From: Gemmatimonadales bacterium UBA1120
Lineage (GTDB): Bacteria; Gemmatimonadota; Gemmatimonadetes; Longimicrobiales; Gaopeijiaceae
Length of the DNA stretch: 59,729 bases
Assembly: GCA_002313925.1 (NCBI GenBank)
Contig: DCAZ01000038.1
Location: 18,673 to 78,401, forward strand
Reading direction: 5' to 3'
Made by a program: the position numbers and the translations under genes. The notes under the pieces were generated by a model. The model worked only from the letters and a program-made list of their open reading frames with translations, made no database searches and had not been told where the DNA came from. Shown piece by piece: positions 9,379-18,223 of the stretch. Numbering within the stretch: the stretch's first letter is position 1; each line of letters starts with the position of its first letter.

Positions 9379-10758
9379 CTACTTCACCCAGATTGTTTTC
9401 GGATATGTGAACTCAAGGATTCCTAGTGGGGAAAGCTCACGTCCATAACCGCTATCTTTCGTGCCGCCGAATGGCAGTCTCGGGTCAGACTTTACGATGC
9501 CATTCACAAAACAGTTGCCTGCGTCTATTAGTTCGGCAGCAATTTTCTCTCCTCGTGCGGAATCTTCAGTGTACACTGAAGCTCCGAGGCCGTAAGCGGT
9601 GTCATTCGCAACCCGAATAGCTTCTTCTTCATTGCTCACTGGTAGGATGGATGCCACAGGTCCAAAGAGTTCTTCCTCGTAGGCTGCCATGCCAGGGCCC
9701 ACATTTGTCAAAACAGTGGGAGGGTACCACCACCCTGGCTCATCAGGAGGTTCTCCACCTGTCAGAAGAAGTGCGCCATCGTTGACTGATCGTTGAACCT
9801 GATTATGGAGCGTGTCCCGTAAGTCTTCCCGGGCTAATGGCCCAATGTCGCTCGCGGGGTTCAGGGGGTCACCCATCACAGTAGCTTCCATAGCACTGAC
9901 CAACTTCGCCTCGAACTCCTCTCGGACAGGTTCAACAACCACAAAGCGTTTTGCTGCGACACAGCTTTGGCCTGAGTTGATAGTGCGCGCTAACCTGCAG
10001 CTGGTGACAGCAGCATCGATATTGGCATCAGCAAGGATCACTGACGGGTCACTACCACCCAACTCGAGTACACATTTCTTGATTGCAGCGCCCGCCCTAG
10101 AAGCAACGGATCGTCCTGCCTGAACACTCCCGGTTAGGCTAATCGCCCGAACAAGCGGGTGATCGATCACTTCTCCCGTTGTTTCAAGATTGATCGCGAG
10201 GTTGGTAAATAGACCATCCGGATAGCCAGCTTCCGCGAAAATATGTGCGAGTATTTCGGCACATCCTGGTACACTCGGTGAGTGTTTTAATAGTACTGCG
10301 TTGCCAGCGGTCAGTGCAGGAACAGCGAAGCGAACTACCTGCCAGAAAGGGAAATTCCAGGGCATGATTCCTAGCACGATGCCTAGTGGACGATGGGTCC
10401 AATAACTGATTGTGGCATCCGTCGGTGCTGGTACTGGGGCCAAGAAGTGCTCAGCATGCTCGGCGTAATAGTCGCACACCCACGCACATTTTTCTGATTC
10501 GGATATTGATTGTTGTATCGGTTTACCCATCTCCAGAGTCATGAGTTCGCCAAACTCTTCCTTGCGTTTCCGGAGAATAGATCCCAGGCCCGCGAGTATC
10601 TCCGTGCGCTCTGGGATCTCGCACTTACTCCAAATGAGTTGAGCTTCTTGTGCTGCTAGTATGATCTCGTTGACACCCTCTTCAGACATCATCGGATACG
10701 AGGCGATTGTATCACCAGTAGTTGGGTTGGTTGCAACGAATGTCATGTGTCTATCCAC
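9379..10758 (-). CDS. NAD(P)-dependent succinate-semialdehyde dehydrogenase-like
   Basis: A 459-residue aldehyde dehydrogenase. The catalytic Cys266 is in NSGQSCVAAKR and the general base Glu232 in LELGGSDP; the nucleotide-binding start PWNFPFWQ lies at 133-140 and ELFGPVASI near the C-terminus. Length and the MxEEGVNEIILAAQEAQLIW start resemble the shorter SSADH group (Sad/YneI), which oxidises succinate semialdehyde to succinate. Substrate is inferred from subfamily resemblance only. An internal ATG at 10746 is an alternative start. It is transcribed divergently from the fatty-acid kinase gene. Confidence 0.85.
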   Translation of the reverse strand: MDRHMTFVATNPTTGDTIASYPMMSEEGVNEIILAAQEAQLIWSKCEIPERTEILAGLGSILRKRKEEFGELMTLEMGKPIQQSISESEKCAWVCDYYAEHAEHFLAPVPAPTDATISYWTHRPLGIVLGIMPWNFPFWQVVRFAVPALTAGNAVLLKHSPSVPGCAEILAHIFAEAGYPDGLFTNLAINLETTGEVIDHPLVRAISLTGSVQAGRSVASRAGAAIKKCVLELGGSDPSVILADANIDAAVTSCRLARTINSGQSCVAAKRFVVVEPVREEFEAKLVSAMEATVMGDPLNPASDIGPLAREDLRDTLHNQVQRSVNDGALLLTGGEPPDEPGWWYPPTVLTNVGPGMAAYEEELFGPVASILPVSNEEEAIRVANDTAYGLGASVYTEDSARGEKIAAELIDAGNCFVNGIVKSDPRLPFGGTKDSGYGRELSPLGILEFTYPKTIWVK

Positions 10759-10897
10759 CCTTGAATTCTTAGCGATACCGTAGCTTGAGTGTGAGAGGAT
10801 ACAAGCCCAGATAAAAATGTGTGTTGGGTTTCACGAGTGTAAGACCTCAGGATTGTATTCACACTTCGAGCAGGGTTGTTGGGGACTCGATTTGTGG

Positions 10898-10925
10898 GTT
10901 GGCATATCTAGATATATATCCCAAC
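10898..10925. promoter_or_regulatory. Imperfect 28-bp palindrome, candidate operator
   Basis: In the 192-base divergent gap, GTTGG at 10898-10902 and CCAAC at 10921-10925 frame an AT-rich core (ATCTAGAT and ATATAT). Eleven of fourteen symmetric positions pair about a centre at 10911.5. It lies 26 bases before the kinase start, a position suited to a repressor binding a promoter. No factor can be named. Confidence 0.3.
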
Positions 10926-10950
10926 TACTACATTAGCAGACGCCGGTCAT

Positions 10951-12789
10951 ATGACGGGATCGACGATGCAGATTCACTATCTTGATGGCTCGCGGCTGCG
11001 CCGCTCACTCCTTGCGGCATGCGATTATGCTCAGCAACAGCGAGATGAGTTGAACCGGATCAATGTATTCCCGGTTCCTGACGGGGATACTGGAACAAAT
11101 CTCACTTTGACAGTTCGAGCGATCGCGGACATCGTGGGACCCAGTCGCGCCACGTCGGTTGCCGAGGTCGCACGAAGGGCAGCCGACGCAGCTGTTATGG
11201 GTGCCAGAGGTAACTGTGGGATGATGCTATCTCACTTCTTACTTGGCTTCGCGGACGGCTTATCCGGTTATGACCGTGTCAACACAGCTGAGTTCTGCTG
11301 TGCTTTCCATCGGGGTGCCACGAGTCTGCGAGAAGCACTAGATAAGCCTGTGGAGGGTACGATTCTCACCGTTATCCACGATACCGCCTTAGCTGCTACC
11401 CAGAGTGCCGCAAAGGATTTTGTGGCTTTGCTGCAGCATCTCGTTAATGAGGCTCGAGATTCGCTTGAAAGGACACCTGATCTTCTGCCTGTCCTCAAGA
11501 CAGCTGGGGTGGTTGATGCAGGGGCTAAGGGCTTCGTGAGCTTACTGGAAGGAGTTCTTTACTTGGTGGATGGGTCACTACCGATCTCTGTTGAATCTCA
11601 AGTGCATGATAAGGTCATAGCTTCTCCTGCGTCTCTCATGGAATATCCGGTTAGTCAGGAACAATTTCGTTTTTGCACCGAGGCGCTAGTACACGGTGAC
11701 TCGCTCCCCACACAAACCAGTGTGCAGAGTAGGCTCCGATCTGCAGGTGACTCCATGATTGTGATCCGCTCGGACCGTGTGCTGAAAATTCATATCCACA
11801 CTGATGGGCCTGAGCAGGTTTTCGACTACCTCAGAGGTTTGGGCGATTTGGTTACACACAAAGCTGAGGACATGCGTGCACAACACCGCACTATCCAACG
11901 GGCTGCGGAAGGTCACATTCAGCTTGCCCGTCGGCCCGTCTCAATTGTAACAGATTCAGCAGCTGATCTGTCTGAGGAGATCCTTCGCGCGCATGGGATA
12001 CATGTAATACCTCTCTTATTGATCGATGGGGATCGGTCTTATCGAGCTGGAATTGACATTGCCACTGAGGAATTCCATAAAAAACTTGAAGATGATTCTG
12101 AATTACCAACGACTAGTCAACCCAGCCGAGCTGACATCACAAAGACCTACGCCCGCGCGGCGGAAGAAGGGGAAGCTGTATTAGCAGTACTCGCAGCGTC
12201 CACGTTGTCAGGGACCTTCGCAGCAGGCGAGGCTGCAGCATCAGGATTTCAGGCGGCCAATATTTATATGGCCGATTCGCTCAGTGCATCGGTTCTTCAG
12301 GGCTTGCTAGTCGTGAAGGCCTGTGAACTGGCCGAGCTTGGGTGGCAACCGGAGGAGATAGTTAGGGAGATCACAAGGGTTCGTAGCCAATCTGGGATTT
12401 TTTTTACTGTGCAGACGTTAAAGAGACTTGTCGCATCTGGACGCCTTGGATCGGGCCAGGCGTTTCTCGCGAGGCTCCTAGGAATTAAGCCTGTGCTAGA
12501 GATCGACAAACGCGGGCATGTTACTTCTGCAGGTAAGGCTATCGGTGTGACTCGGGCCCGAAGTCAATTGATGAAACTTGTCGATGAACGCATTCCTGAT
12601 GGTACGGAACGTATGCGTTTTGGGATCTTTCATGTTGGGATGCCCGAAATCGTCCAGCCAATCACAGATGAACTCAGGGGACGGTATGGGAATAGAGTCG
12701 AGGTTTTCGCAGCTCCCGCGACACCAGTTATAGCGACACATCTTGGTATAGGAGCTTGGGGAGTTGCTTATCTTGTGGAAGATGTATGA
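10951..12789 (+). CDS. Fused fatty-acid kinase: DhaL/FakA-like kinase plus DegV/FakB-like lipid-binding protein
   Basis: A 612-residue two-part protein. Residues 1 to ~205 are a DAK2/DhaL nucleotide domain with the Mg-binding motif FPVPDGDTGTN (40-50) and GARGNCGMMLS. Residues ~225-325 match the FakA middle domain (FRFCTEALVHGD, IHIHTDGPEQVF). From residue 331 a complete DegV domain follows: SIVTDSAADL, the fatty-acid-binding TSQPS near 386, SGTF, GRLGSG and a C-terminal sheet. In Firmicutes, FakA phosphorylates fatty acids presented by separate FakB/DegV proteins to feed phospholipid synthesis. Here kinase and carrier are one chain. Start may be ATG 10951 or 10966. Fusion is certain from the sequence; substrate is family inference. 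Confidence 0.88.
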   Translation: MTGSTMQIHYLDGSRLRRSLLAACDYAQQQRDELNRINVFPVPDGDTGTNLTLTVRAIADIVGPSRATSVAEVARRAADAAVMGARGNCGMMLSHFLLGFADGLSGYDRVNTAEFCCAFHRGATSLREALDKPVEGTILTVIHDTALAATQSAAKDFVALLQHLVNEARDSLERTPDLLPVLKTAGVVDAGAKGFVSLLEGVLYLVDGSLPISVESQVHDKVIASPASLMEYPVSQEQFRFCTEALVHGDSLPTQTSVQSRLRSAGDSMIVIRSDRVLKIHIHTDGPEQVFDYLRGLGDLVTHKAEDMRAQHRTIQRAAEGHIQLARRPVSIVTDSAADLSEEILRAHGIHVIPLLLIDGDRSYRAGIDIATEEFHKKLEDDSELPTTSQPSRADITKTYARAAEEGEAVLAVLAASTLSGTFAAGEAAASGFQAANIYMADSLSASVLQGLLVVKACELAELGWQPEEIVREITRVRSQSGIFFTVQTLKRLVASGRLGSGQAFLARLLGIKPVLEIDKRGHVTSAGKAIGVTRARSQLMKLVDERIPDGTERMRFGIFHVGMPEIVQPITDELRGRYGNRVEVFAAPATPVIATHLGIGAWGVAYLVEDV

Positions 12790-12802
12790 TCCATGCTGGG
12801 GC

Positions 12803-13252
12803 TCAACCTGGCATCTTATGTCTTCCAGATACCAAGACGTCATAGGTCGCCCGCTGGGCGGGGCTCAGCTCGCTGGGCAACCCCACAAGGATTGCTCTGC
12901 CGCCTTTCCCAGATTCCGGGATGTGGAGCACCAATTTTCCACTAGCCGTCGTTGGCTCGTAGGGATGTGATTCTCCGGATGGATCTATGCTTACAGTTTG
13001 CCCGGGCATGAGCGATTTAGCTAGAAATCTACCGTATTCCATCCAGGCGATGATGGGCTCTTCCTCTCCTGATGCAACCAGGGGGATGAGCTTATTTCGG
13101 TAGTACTCAATTGCAGCATCGTATCTTTCTGGGTTGCTCCCTTTTAGCTCCTTCACCTGATCCCGATAATAATCACGGGGATCGCGTTCACCGGATGCAT
13201 TTAGGGCTTCTACAAGCAAACGATCAGCTTCAGCGGTCAGATTTTCAAACAT
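12803..13252 (-). CDS. Conserved hypothetical protein
   Basis: A 149-residue soluble protein with no signal peptide or membrane segment. The N-terminal half is helical and charged (ADRLLVEALNASGERDPRDYYRDQ), the C-terminal half has beta-rich text (GKLVLHIPE, GRAILVGLP) ending LSPAQRATYDVLVSG. I do not recognise the family. It ends 13 bases from the convergent kinase gene and lies downstream of rho on the same strand, 179 bases away. Codon use and composition resemble the neighbours. Confidence 0.6.
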   Translation of the reverse strand: MFENLTAEADRLLVEALNASGERDPRDYYRDQVKELKGSNPERYDAAIEYYRNKLIPLVASGEEEPIIAWMEYGRFLAKSLMPGQTVSIDPSGESHPYEPTTASGKLVLHIPESGKGGRAILVGLPSELSPAQRATYDVLVSGRHKMPG

Positions 13253-13431
13253 AGTCCGAATGAATGGTGAGCCGATGATGTGAGGGTCAATGTTATCTCA
13301 TTCTCTCAAAAAATGATGAAATAGCAACCAACTCGCACCCATAAATCGAGGTGACTATGCATGGGAGAAAGTGATTACGTCGAGACGGGGTTGTCTATGC
13401 CAAGCCAGCTACCTCTAACAATCCAAGTCTG

Positions 13432-14691
13432 TTAGTCCCCCTGAGTCATCGAGTCCAGGAACTCTTGATTTGTCTCGGTACGCGCCATCCGAGCGAGCAA
13501 GAATTCAATTGCCTCTTCTGGTGGCATGTCCGCTAAGAAATTTCGGAGCAAATATACACGGTTGAGTTCAGTTTCATTCAGAAGGAGTTCTTCTTTCCTT
13601 GTACCTGAACGGTTTAGGTCGATCGCAGGAAAGATTCGCTTGTCGGAGATAGTGCGATCTAGCAGAAGTTCCATATTTCCGGTTCCCTTAAATTCTTCAA
13701 AGATCACTTCATCCATCCGGCTACCAGTTTCAATCAATGCAGTCGCAATGATTGTCAAAGATCCGCCATTTTCGATGTTTCGTGCAGCTCCGAAAAAACG
13801 TTTCGGTTTGTGCAGAGCTTTAGCATCTACACCGCCAGACATGATTCTCCCAGAGTGTGGCATCGTCGAGTTGTAGGCTCTAGCAAGGCGCGTGATTGAG
13901 TCCAGCAGAATCACGACATCCTTCCCGTGTTCAACAAGACGCTTAGCCTTCTCCATCACCATTTCCGCGACCTGAACATGCCTTTCGGCAGGTTCGTCGA
14001 AAGTTGATGCAATCACCTCGGCATTCACGTGTCCTGCCATGTCCGTCACTTCTTCAGGCCGCTCATCGATGAGTAGCACGATCAGGTGGATTTCCGGGTC
14101 GTTAATCGATATAGAGTGGGCTATCTCCTGAAGGATGATGGTCTTACCTGCTTTAGGAGGCGATACGATAAGTCCTCGCTGCCCTTTCCCGATCGGAGCA
14201 ATTAAGTCGAGGACTCTTGTGGAAATGCTGCCTTCCTCCCCGGGAACTTCTAGATCTAAGCGTTTCTCTGGGTAAGTCGGGCGCAGGTTGTCAAACTGAA
14301 CTCGCTTTCCACCTTCTTCAGGGGATAGGCCGCTCACGGCTTCGATTTTCAGCAATGCAAGGTAGCGTTCTCCTCGCTTGGGGGGGCGAACCTGCCCAGC
14401 TATAGTGTCACCTGTGCGCAAATCGAAGCGCTTGATCTGGGACGGGCTAACATAAATATCATCAGGACCGTATAAGTAGTTAAACTCCTGTGAGCGTAAG
14501 AAACCGTAGCCTTCTGGGAGGATTTCGAGGACGCCCCCGCCTCGGAGCACTACATCAGAATCGAATAATTTCTGTTCAATTCTAAAGGTCAGGTCTTGTC
14601 TGCGGATACCTGTGAAGTTGCTGATTTCCAGCTCTTCAGCCAGGTCATGCAGTTCACCGACGCTCTTAATCTTGAGGTCTGCGATGTCCAC
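13432..14691 (-). CDS. rho: Transcription termination factor Rho
   Basis: A 419-residue RNA-dependent ATPase/helicase that ends transcription. In order: N-terminal Rho domain (MDIADLKIKSVGELHDLAEEL), the cold-shock RNA-binding domain with GYGFLR (61-66), Walker A SPPKAGKT (177-184), Walker B VVILLDSITRLARAYN, and the Q/R-loop region SGGVDAKALHKPKRFFGAARN. Start is GTG at 14691; there is no good Shine-Dalgarno. Length matches Rho without N-terminal insertions. The leader contains a 9-bp inverted repeat, described separately. Confidence 0.97.
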   Translation of the reverse strand: MDIADLKIKSVGELHDLAEELEISNFTGIRRQDLTFRIEQKLFDSDVVLRGGGVLEILPEGYGFLRSQEFNYLYGPDDIYVSPSQIKRFDLRTGDTIAGQVRPPKRGERYLALLKIEAVSGLSPEEGGKRVQFDNLRPTYPEKRLDLEVPGEEGSISTRVLDLIAPIGKGQRGLIVSPPKAGKTIILQEIAHSISINDPEIHLIVLLIDERPEEVTDMAGHVNAEVIASTFDEPAERHVQVAEMVMEKAKRLVEHGKDVVILLDSITRLARAYNSTMPHSGRIMSGGVDAKALHKPKRFFGAARNIENGGSLTIIATALIETGSRMDEVIFEEFKGTGNMELLLDRTISDKRIFPAIDLNRSGTRKEELLLNETELNRVYLLRNFLADMPPEEAIEFLLARMARTETNQEFLDSMTQGD

Positions 14692-14733
14692 GCTGGGATT
14701 CCGTAAGGTGTGCTAATGTGGGCTGTGAATTAA

Positions 14734-14771
14734 CCGTTTGCTTGATGTTGGGGATACTAAATAGCAAACGG
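14734..14771. repeat. 9-bp perfect inverted repeat in the rho upstream region
   Basis: CCGTTTGCT (14734-14742) pairs exactly with AGCAAACGG (14763-14771) across 20 bases. On the rho strand this lies 43-80 bases before the start codon, so it could be an operator or leader hairpin. The gene-free stretch 14692-15116 also holds a short hairpin CTCTCG/CGAGAG (14814-14831, 6-base loop). I see nothing else there; an ORF at 14831-15166 has no coding character. Confidence 0.4.
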
Positions 14772-15116
14772 AAAGTTATTAGACCTTCAAACTGGCCTTA
14801 GCTAAAGGAAGCTCTCTCGGTTAGGCGAGAGTGGCCAGGAAAAATGCGATTTTGGAGGGTATCCTTCATAGTACCAACGCGAGAATAATCACCTCCTCTA
14901 AATCGGTCAACCCTAATCCGAAGGTCTCGTTTCAACTTTTCCTATTTCTGGTAGCCCATCTCTGGGGCCACTGGCATCTGAGTATCCGCCAAGGTCAATT
15001 ACATGATTACTTCTTGGGGCCGTGCTGCATTTGCGGAACTCAACTTGTTGTCATGCATCCAGGAATGTTTATTCTGATGTGTTTTTGTAATCCAATTGGG
15101 TTGTGGAGGACTTGTA

Positions 15117-15470
15117 TTGGCACGTCACAATCGAGAAGGTCGGGGAACCGACCAGTTAGGTTTTAAGTACGCTATCAGTTATCAACCGGATTGGCTCAAA
15201 CGGATTAAAGTCACACGGCAGCTCAAGAACGGCCGACAGTCAAGCAAAGGACTCTTCCGAAACCCTGCGCGTGGTCCAGAGGCTGACAGCGGTGAGCGGA
15301 TACGTGCCGGTATTACTTCCGATGATCAGGCGCTTGAGTTCGAGGTAGCTCTGACAGATCCACAGTCAGCTGTTAAAAGCATCAAGGTTGTTTATGTATT
15401 ACCGGGTGAGAATGATCAGATGGACGAGATCGAATTCGCGTTCGAAGGTATCTCGGAGACCAGAAGTTAG
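15117..15470 (+). CDS. Conserved hypothetical protein
   Basis: A 117-residue soluble protein. I chose TTG 15117 because a strong ribosome site GGAGGA (15105-15110) sits six bases upstream; an earlier in-frame TTG at 15096 would bury that site. The N-terminal half is basic (LARHNREGRGTDQLGF, WLKRIKVTRQLKNGRQSSK), the C-terminal half acidic and beta-like (ALEFEVALTDP, IKVVYVLPG, IEFAFEGI). The contrast suggests a small nucleic-acid or ligand-binding fold, but I do not recognise it. It precedes the Nudix gene by about 100 bases. Confidence 0.65.
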   Translation: MARHNREGRGTDQLGFKYAISYQPDWLKRIKVTRQLKNGRQSSKGLFRNPARGPEADSGERIRAGITSDDQALEFEVALTDPQSAVKSIKVVYVLPGENDQMDEIEFAFEGISETRS

Positions 15471-15569
15471 CTCTGACAAAGCCGCAAGAGCTGCTTGGCG
15501 GTGAAGTAGTGAGCCGCCTCATAGGGTTCTGCCTCCCGGTCGTTGCAGTTGACTAAGCCCTCGAAGCCT

Positions 15570-16058
15570 ATGATACAGTGCCGAGTCAAAAGGACTGCAG
15601 GTGGTGTAGTGGTCCGAATGCTCGAAGGCGTCATTCACTGCCTTGTGATCCGTGATCGCTATGGACAATGGGGACTCCCGAAGGGTCATCTCGAACATGG
15701 GGAAAGTTCCAAACAGGCGGCCCTGCGTGAAGTGAATGAGGAGACCGGACTCTCTGATTTGGAGTTAGGCTTACAGCTTGGAGTTACCGACTGGAGTTTT
15801 CGTGCCAAGGGTGGTGTGGTCCATAAGTCAGGGACGTTCTACTTAATGTACTCTGAAAAAGGGGACCCCATGCCTGAGTTCGAGGAGGGGATCACTGAAT
15901 GTGTCTGGGTGCCTGCCCATGAAGCCTGTAGTAAGATCGATTACCAGAATTTGCACCAAATCGTACAGGAGGCTCAACGAGTCCTCGCCGGAATAGGATT
16001 TAGGCCCAAGATTGATGGACAGCTAAAGCCAACTTTAGAGACGGACGACTTCAGTTGA
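15570..16058 (+). CDS. Nudix hydrolase
   Basis: A 162-residue hydrolase of nucleoside diphosphates linked to another group. The Nudix box GX5EX7REUXEEXGU is intact at residues 39-61 from ATG 15570 (G-HLEHG-E-SSKQAAL-REVNEETGL). The order of strands (GGVVVRML, HCLVIRD, WGLPKGHLE) resembles diadenosine polyphosphate or diphosphoinositol-type members, but the substrate cannot be decided. A TTG at 15543 is an alternative start adding nine residues. It lies 33 bases before the ferredoxin reductase gene. Confidence 0.85.
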   Translation: MIQCRVKRTAGGVVVRMLEGVIHCLVIRDRYGQWGLPKGHLEHGESSKQAALREVNEETGLSDLELGLQLGVTDWSFRAKGGVVHKSGTFYLMYSEKGDPMPEFEEGITECVWVPAHEACSKIDYQNLHQIVQEAQRVLAGIGFRPKIDGQLKPTLETDDFS

Positions 16059-16091
16059 CCCCCTGGAGAGTGCGGTTAGACTTTTCCCGCT

Positions 16092-17096
16092 ATGGCTGAC
16101 GAAATACGCGATATCACCGTCATAGGTGGCGGGCCGACCGGCCTCTTTGCCGCCTTCTATGCCGGCATGAGAAGTATGTCCTGCAGGATTATTGACTCTC
16201 TTCCTGAGCTCGGAGGACAGCTCACCGCGCTATATCCAGAGAAGTATATCTTTGACGTAGGTGGCTTCCCGAAAGTCCTCGCAAAGGATTTAGCAGTGAG
16301 CCTGATTGATCAGGCAATGCAGTTTAAGCCAGATATCGTGCTTGACGAACAAGTTGAGGACGTACAGTGGCTTAAGGGACACTTTGCTTTGCATTGCGGG
16401 GGCGGTGCTCATCTGACAAAGACTATCGTGATCGCAGGGGGGAAGGGGGCGTTTGAGCCCATGCCACTGCGGTGTCCGGGCTATGAAGACATGATGCACC
16501 GGGGCATAGAGTATTCTGTGACAGATCCTGAGGCATTCCGCGGTAAACGGGTCGTTGTGGTTGGAGGTGGTGACTCTGCACTCGACTTCGTTTTGATGTT
16601 AAAGGATGTTGCCGCATCGATGACTCTCGTCCATCGTCGAGATGGGTGGCGAGCGCATGAAGTGACAGTGCAGCGTATGCAAGAGGCCGTTGCATTAGGT
16701 GAGGTCGAACTCCACACCTTTCACGAGGTGCGGGAAATTCTGGGTGAGAGTCACGTTGAGAAGTTGACGATCTACGAAAACCGAACAGATGAAGAGTTGA
16801 GTCTTGGGTGTGATATTCTATTGTCGTGTCTGGGCTTCAAGCCAAACCTCGGACCGGTCAGGAAGTGGGGGGTTGAGGTGACCAAGAATCGCATCACAGT
16901 AGATCAATTGATGCGCACGAATATCGAGGGGATATATGCGGCAGGTGACATCGTTAGTTACGAAGGAAAGCTAGACTTGATCGCCAGTGGCTTCTCCGAA
17001 GCTGCGATCGCAGTGAATCATGCAGTGCGCTATATCGATCCAAGTGCCCGGATGAACCCTGGGCATTCGACCAACATGAAGGTGTTCAACAAATAG
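16092..17096 (+). CDS. Type-2 ferredoxin--NADP(+) reductase
   Basis: A 334-residue flavoprotein of the thioredoxin-reductase-like ferredoxin-NADP reductase group (YumC type). The FAD motif IGGGPTGLFAA is at residues ~11-21, GGQLTALYPEKYIFDVGGFP follows, and the NADP motif VVVGGGDSALDF is near residue 155. The C-terminal GIYAAGDIVSYEGKLDLIASGFSEAAIAVNHAVRYI is typical. There is no redox CxxC, which separates it from the trxB next door. It would pass electrons between NADPH and ferredoxin or flavodoxin in the cytoplasm. Confidence 0.9.
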   Translation: MADEIRDITVIGGGPTGLFAAFYAGMRSMSCRIIDSLPELGGQLTALYPEKYIFDVGGFPKVLAKDLAVSLIDQAMQFKPDIVLDEQVEDVQWLKGHFALHCGGGAHLTKTIVIAGGKGAFEPMPLRCPGYEDMMHRGIEYSVTDPEAFRGKRVVVVGGGDSALDFVLMLKDVAASMTLVHRRDGWRAHEVTVQRMQEAVALGEVELHTFHEVREILGESHVEKLTIYENRTDEELSLGCDILLSCLGFKPNLGPVRKWGVEVTKNRITVDQLMRTNIEGIYAAGDIVSYEGKLDLIASGFSEAAIAVNHAVRYIDPSARMNPGHSTNMKVFNK

Positions 17097-17184
17097 GGTT
17101 CCAGATCTGTTGGAGAAGTGATATGCCTGCTGGTGCTAGTGCAGATGCGCATTCTGCCGGGAAGACGTTAGGGAGTAGGGCAAC

Positions 17185-18180
17185 ATGAGTGACCAGGAAA
17201 TTAGAGAGCGAGAGACTGTCGTCATTATCGGGTCCGGGCCCGCTGCTTGGACAGCGGCGATCTATGCTGCCAGAGCTCAGATGAAGCCGTTTGTTTTCGA
17301 AGGAGCCGGAAGTCGGACGATGATTCCAGGTGGCCAGCTCATGTTTACGACAGACGTAGAAAATTACCCGGGCTTTAGGGCGGGAGTAATGGGCCCGGAC
17401 TTGATGGTCGAGATGCGGGAGCAGGCCCTCAGCTTCGGCACCCGTTCCGTCTGGGAGGACATCGTTGATATTGACCCCGGTCAATATCCCTTCAGGCTAC
17501 GCTCAAATACAGATACAGAAGTTCTTGCGGATTCCGTGATCTTAGCTACGGGTGCGAATGCGAAATGGCTGGACCTAGAGAATGAAGAACGACTTGCACA
17601 GTCGGGTGGTGGTGTAAGTGCATGCGCAGTCTGTGATGGGGCACTCCCTCATTTCCGAGGGAATACTCTTGCTGTAATAGGTGGAGGGGACTCGGCGATG
17701 GAGGACGCACTTTACCTAACCAAGTTCGCAGAGCAAGTCATCGTCATTCACAGGAGAGATGAGTTTCGAGCCTCAAAAATCATGTCTGAGCGGGCTCTAG
17801 CTCATGATAAGATCCGCGTCGAGTGGAACAAGTTGGTGACGGAGGTTCTTGGGGAGGAGACTATTACTGCTCTCAGGCTGCAGGATACTGTGAGTGGTGA
17901 AGTAAGTGAGCTTGAAGTGGGAGGGATGTTCGTTGCGATCGGCCACACACCCAATACTGGATTCCTGAATGGAGTTGTAGAACTCAAGGAAAATGGTTAC
18001 GTCCAGACACCTACAGCATGGCGAACTGAGACATCTGTGCCTGGTATCTTTGCTGCTGGGGATGTGATGGATGACTACTTCCGTCAGGCTGTTACGGCTG
18101 CAGGGACAGGTTGTATGGCAGCACTAGAGGCTGAGCGTTGGTTGGCCCACGGTGGAGCTAAGGGACACCAGGAACTTTAA
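17185..18180 (+). CDS. trxB: Thioredoxin reductase
   Basis: A 331-residue NADPH-dependent flavoenzyme that reduces thioredoxin. FAD motif GSGPAAWTAAIYAAR at 16-30, redox disulfide CAVC at 147-150, NADPH motif GGGDSAMEDALYL, and the C-terminal FAD motif GIFAAGDVMDDYFRQAVTAAGTG. It follows the ferredoxin reductase by 88 bases on the same strand, and may supply electrons to the nearby peroxide-related proteins (AhpD-like selenoprotein, OsmC, MsrB), though that is inference. Confidence 0.95.
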   Translation: MSDQEIRERETVVIIGSGPAAWTAAIYAARAQMKPFVFEGAGSRTMIPGGQLMFTTDVENYPGFRAGVMGPDLMVEMREQALSFGTRSVWEDIVDIDPGQYPFRLRSNTDTEVLADSVILATGANAKWLDLENEERLAQSGGGVSACAVCDGALPHFRGNTLAVIGGGDSAMEDALYLTKFAEQVIVIHRRDEFRASKIMSERALAHDKIRVEWNKLVTEVLGEETITALRLQDTVSGEVSELEVGGMFVAIGHTPNTGFLNGVVELKENGYVQTPTAWRTETSVPGIFAAGDVMDDYFRQAVTAAGTGCMAALEAERWLAHGGAKGHQEL

Positions 18181-18223
18181 CAACTAGCGTTTACGGATTA
18201 AATCGCCTGACCGTTCATCATAT

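Noticed and set aside
14831..15166. ORF of 111 codons upstream of the 117-residue gene
   Set aside because: Overlaps the supported gene in another frame, has no ribosome site and an amino-acid make-up unlike a real protein.
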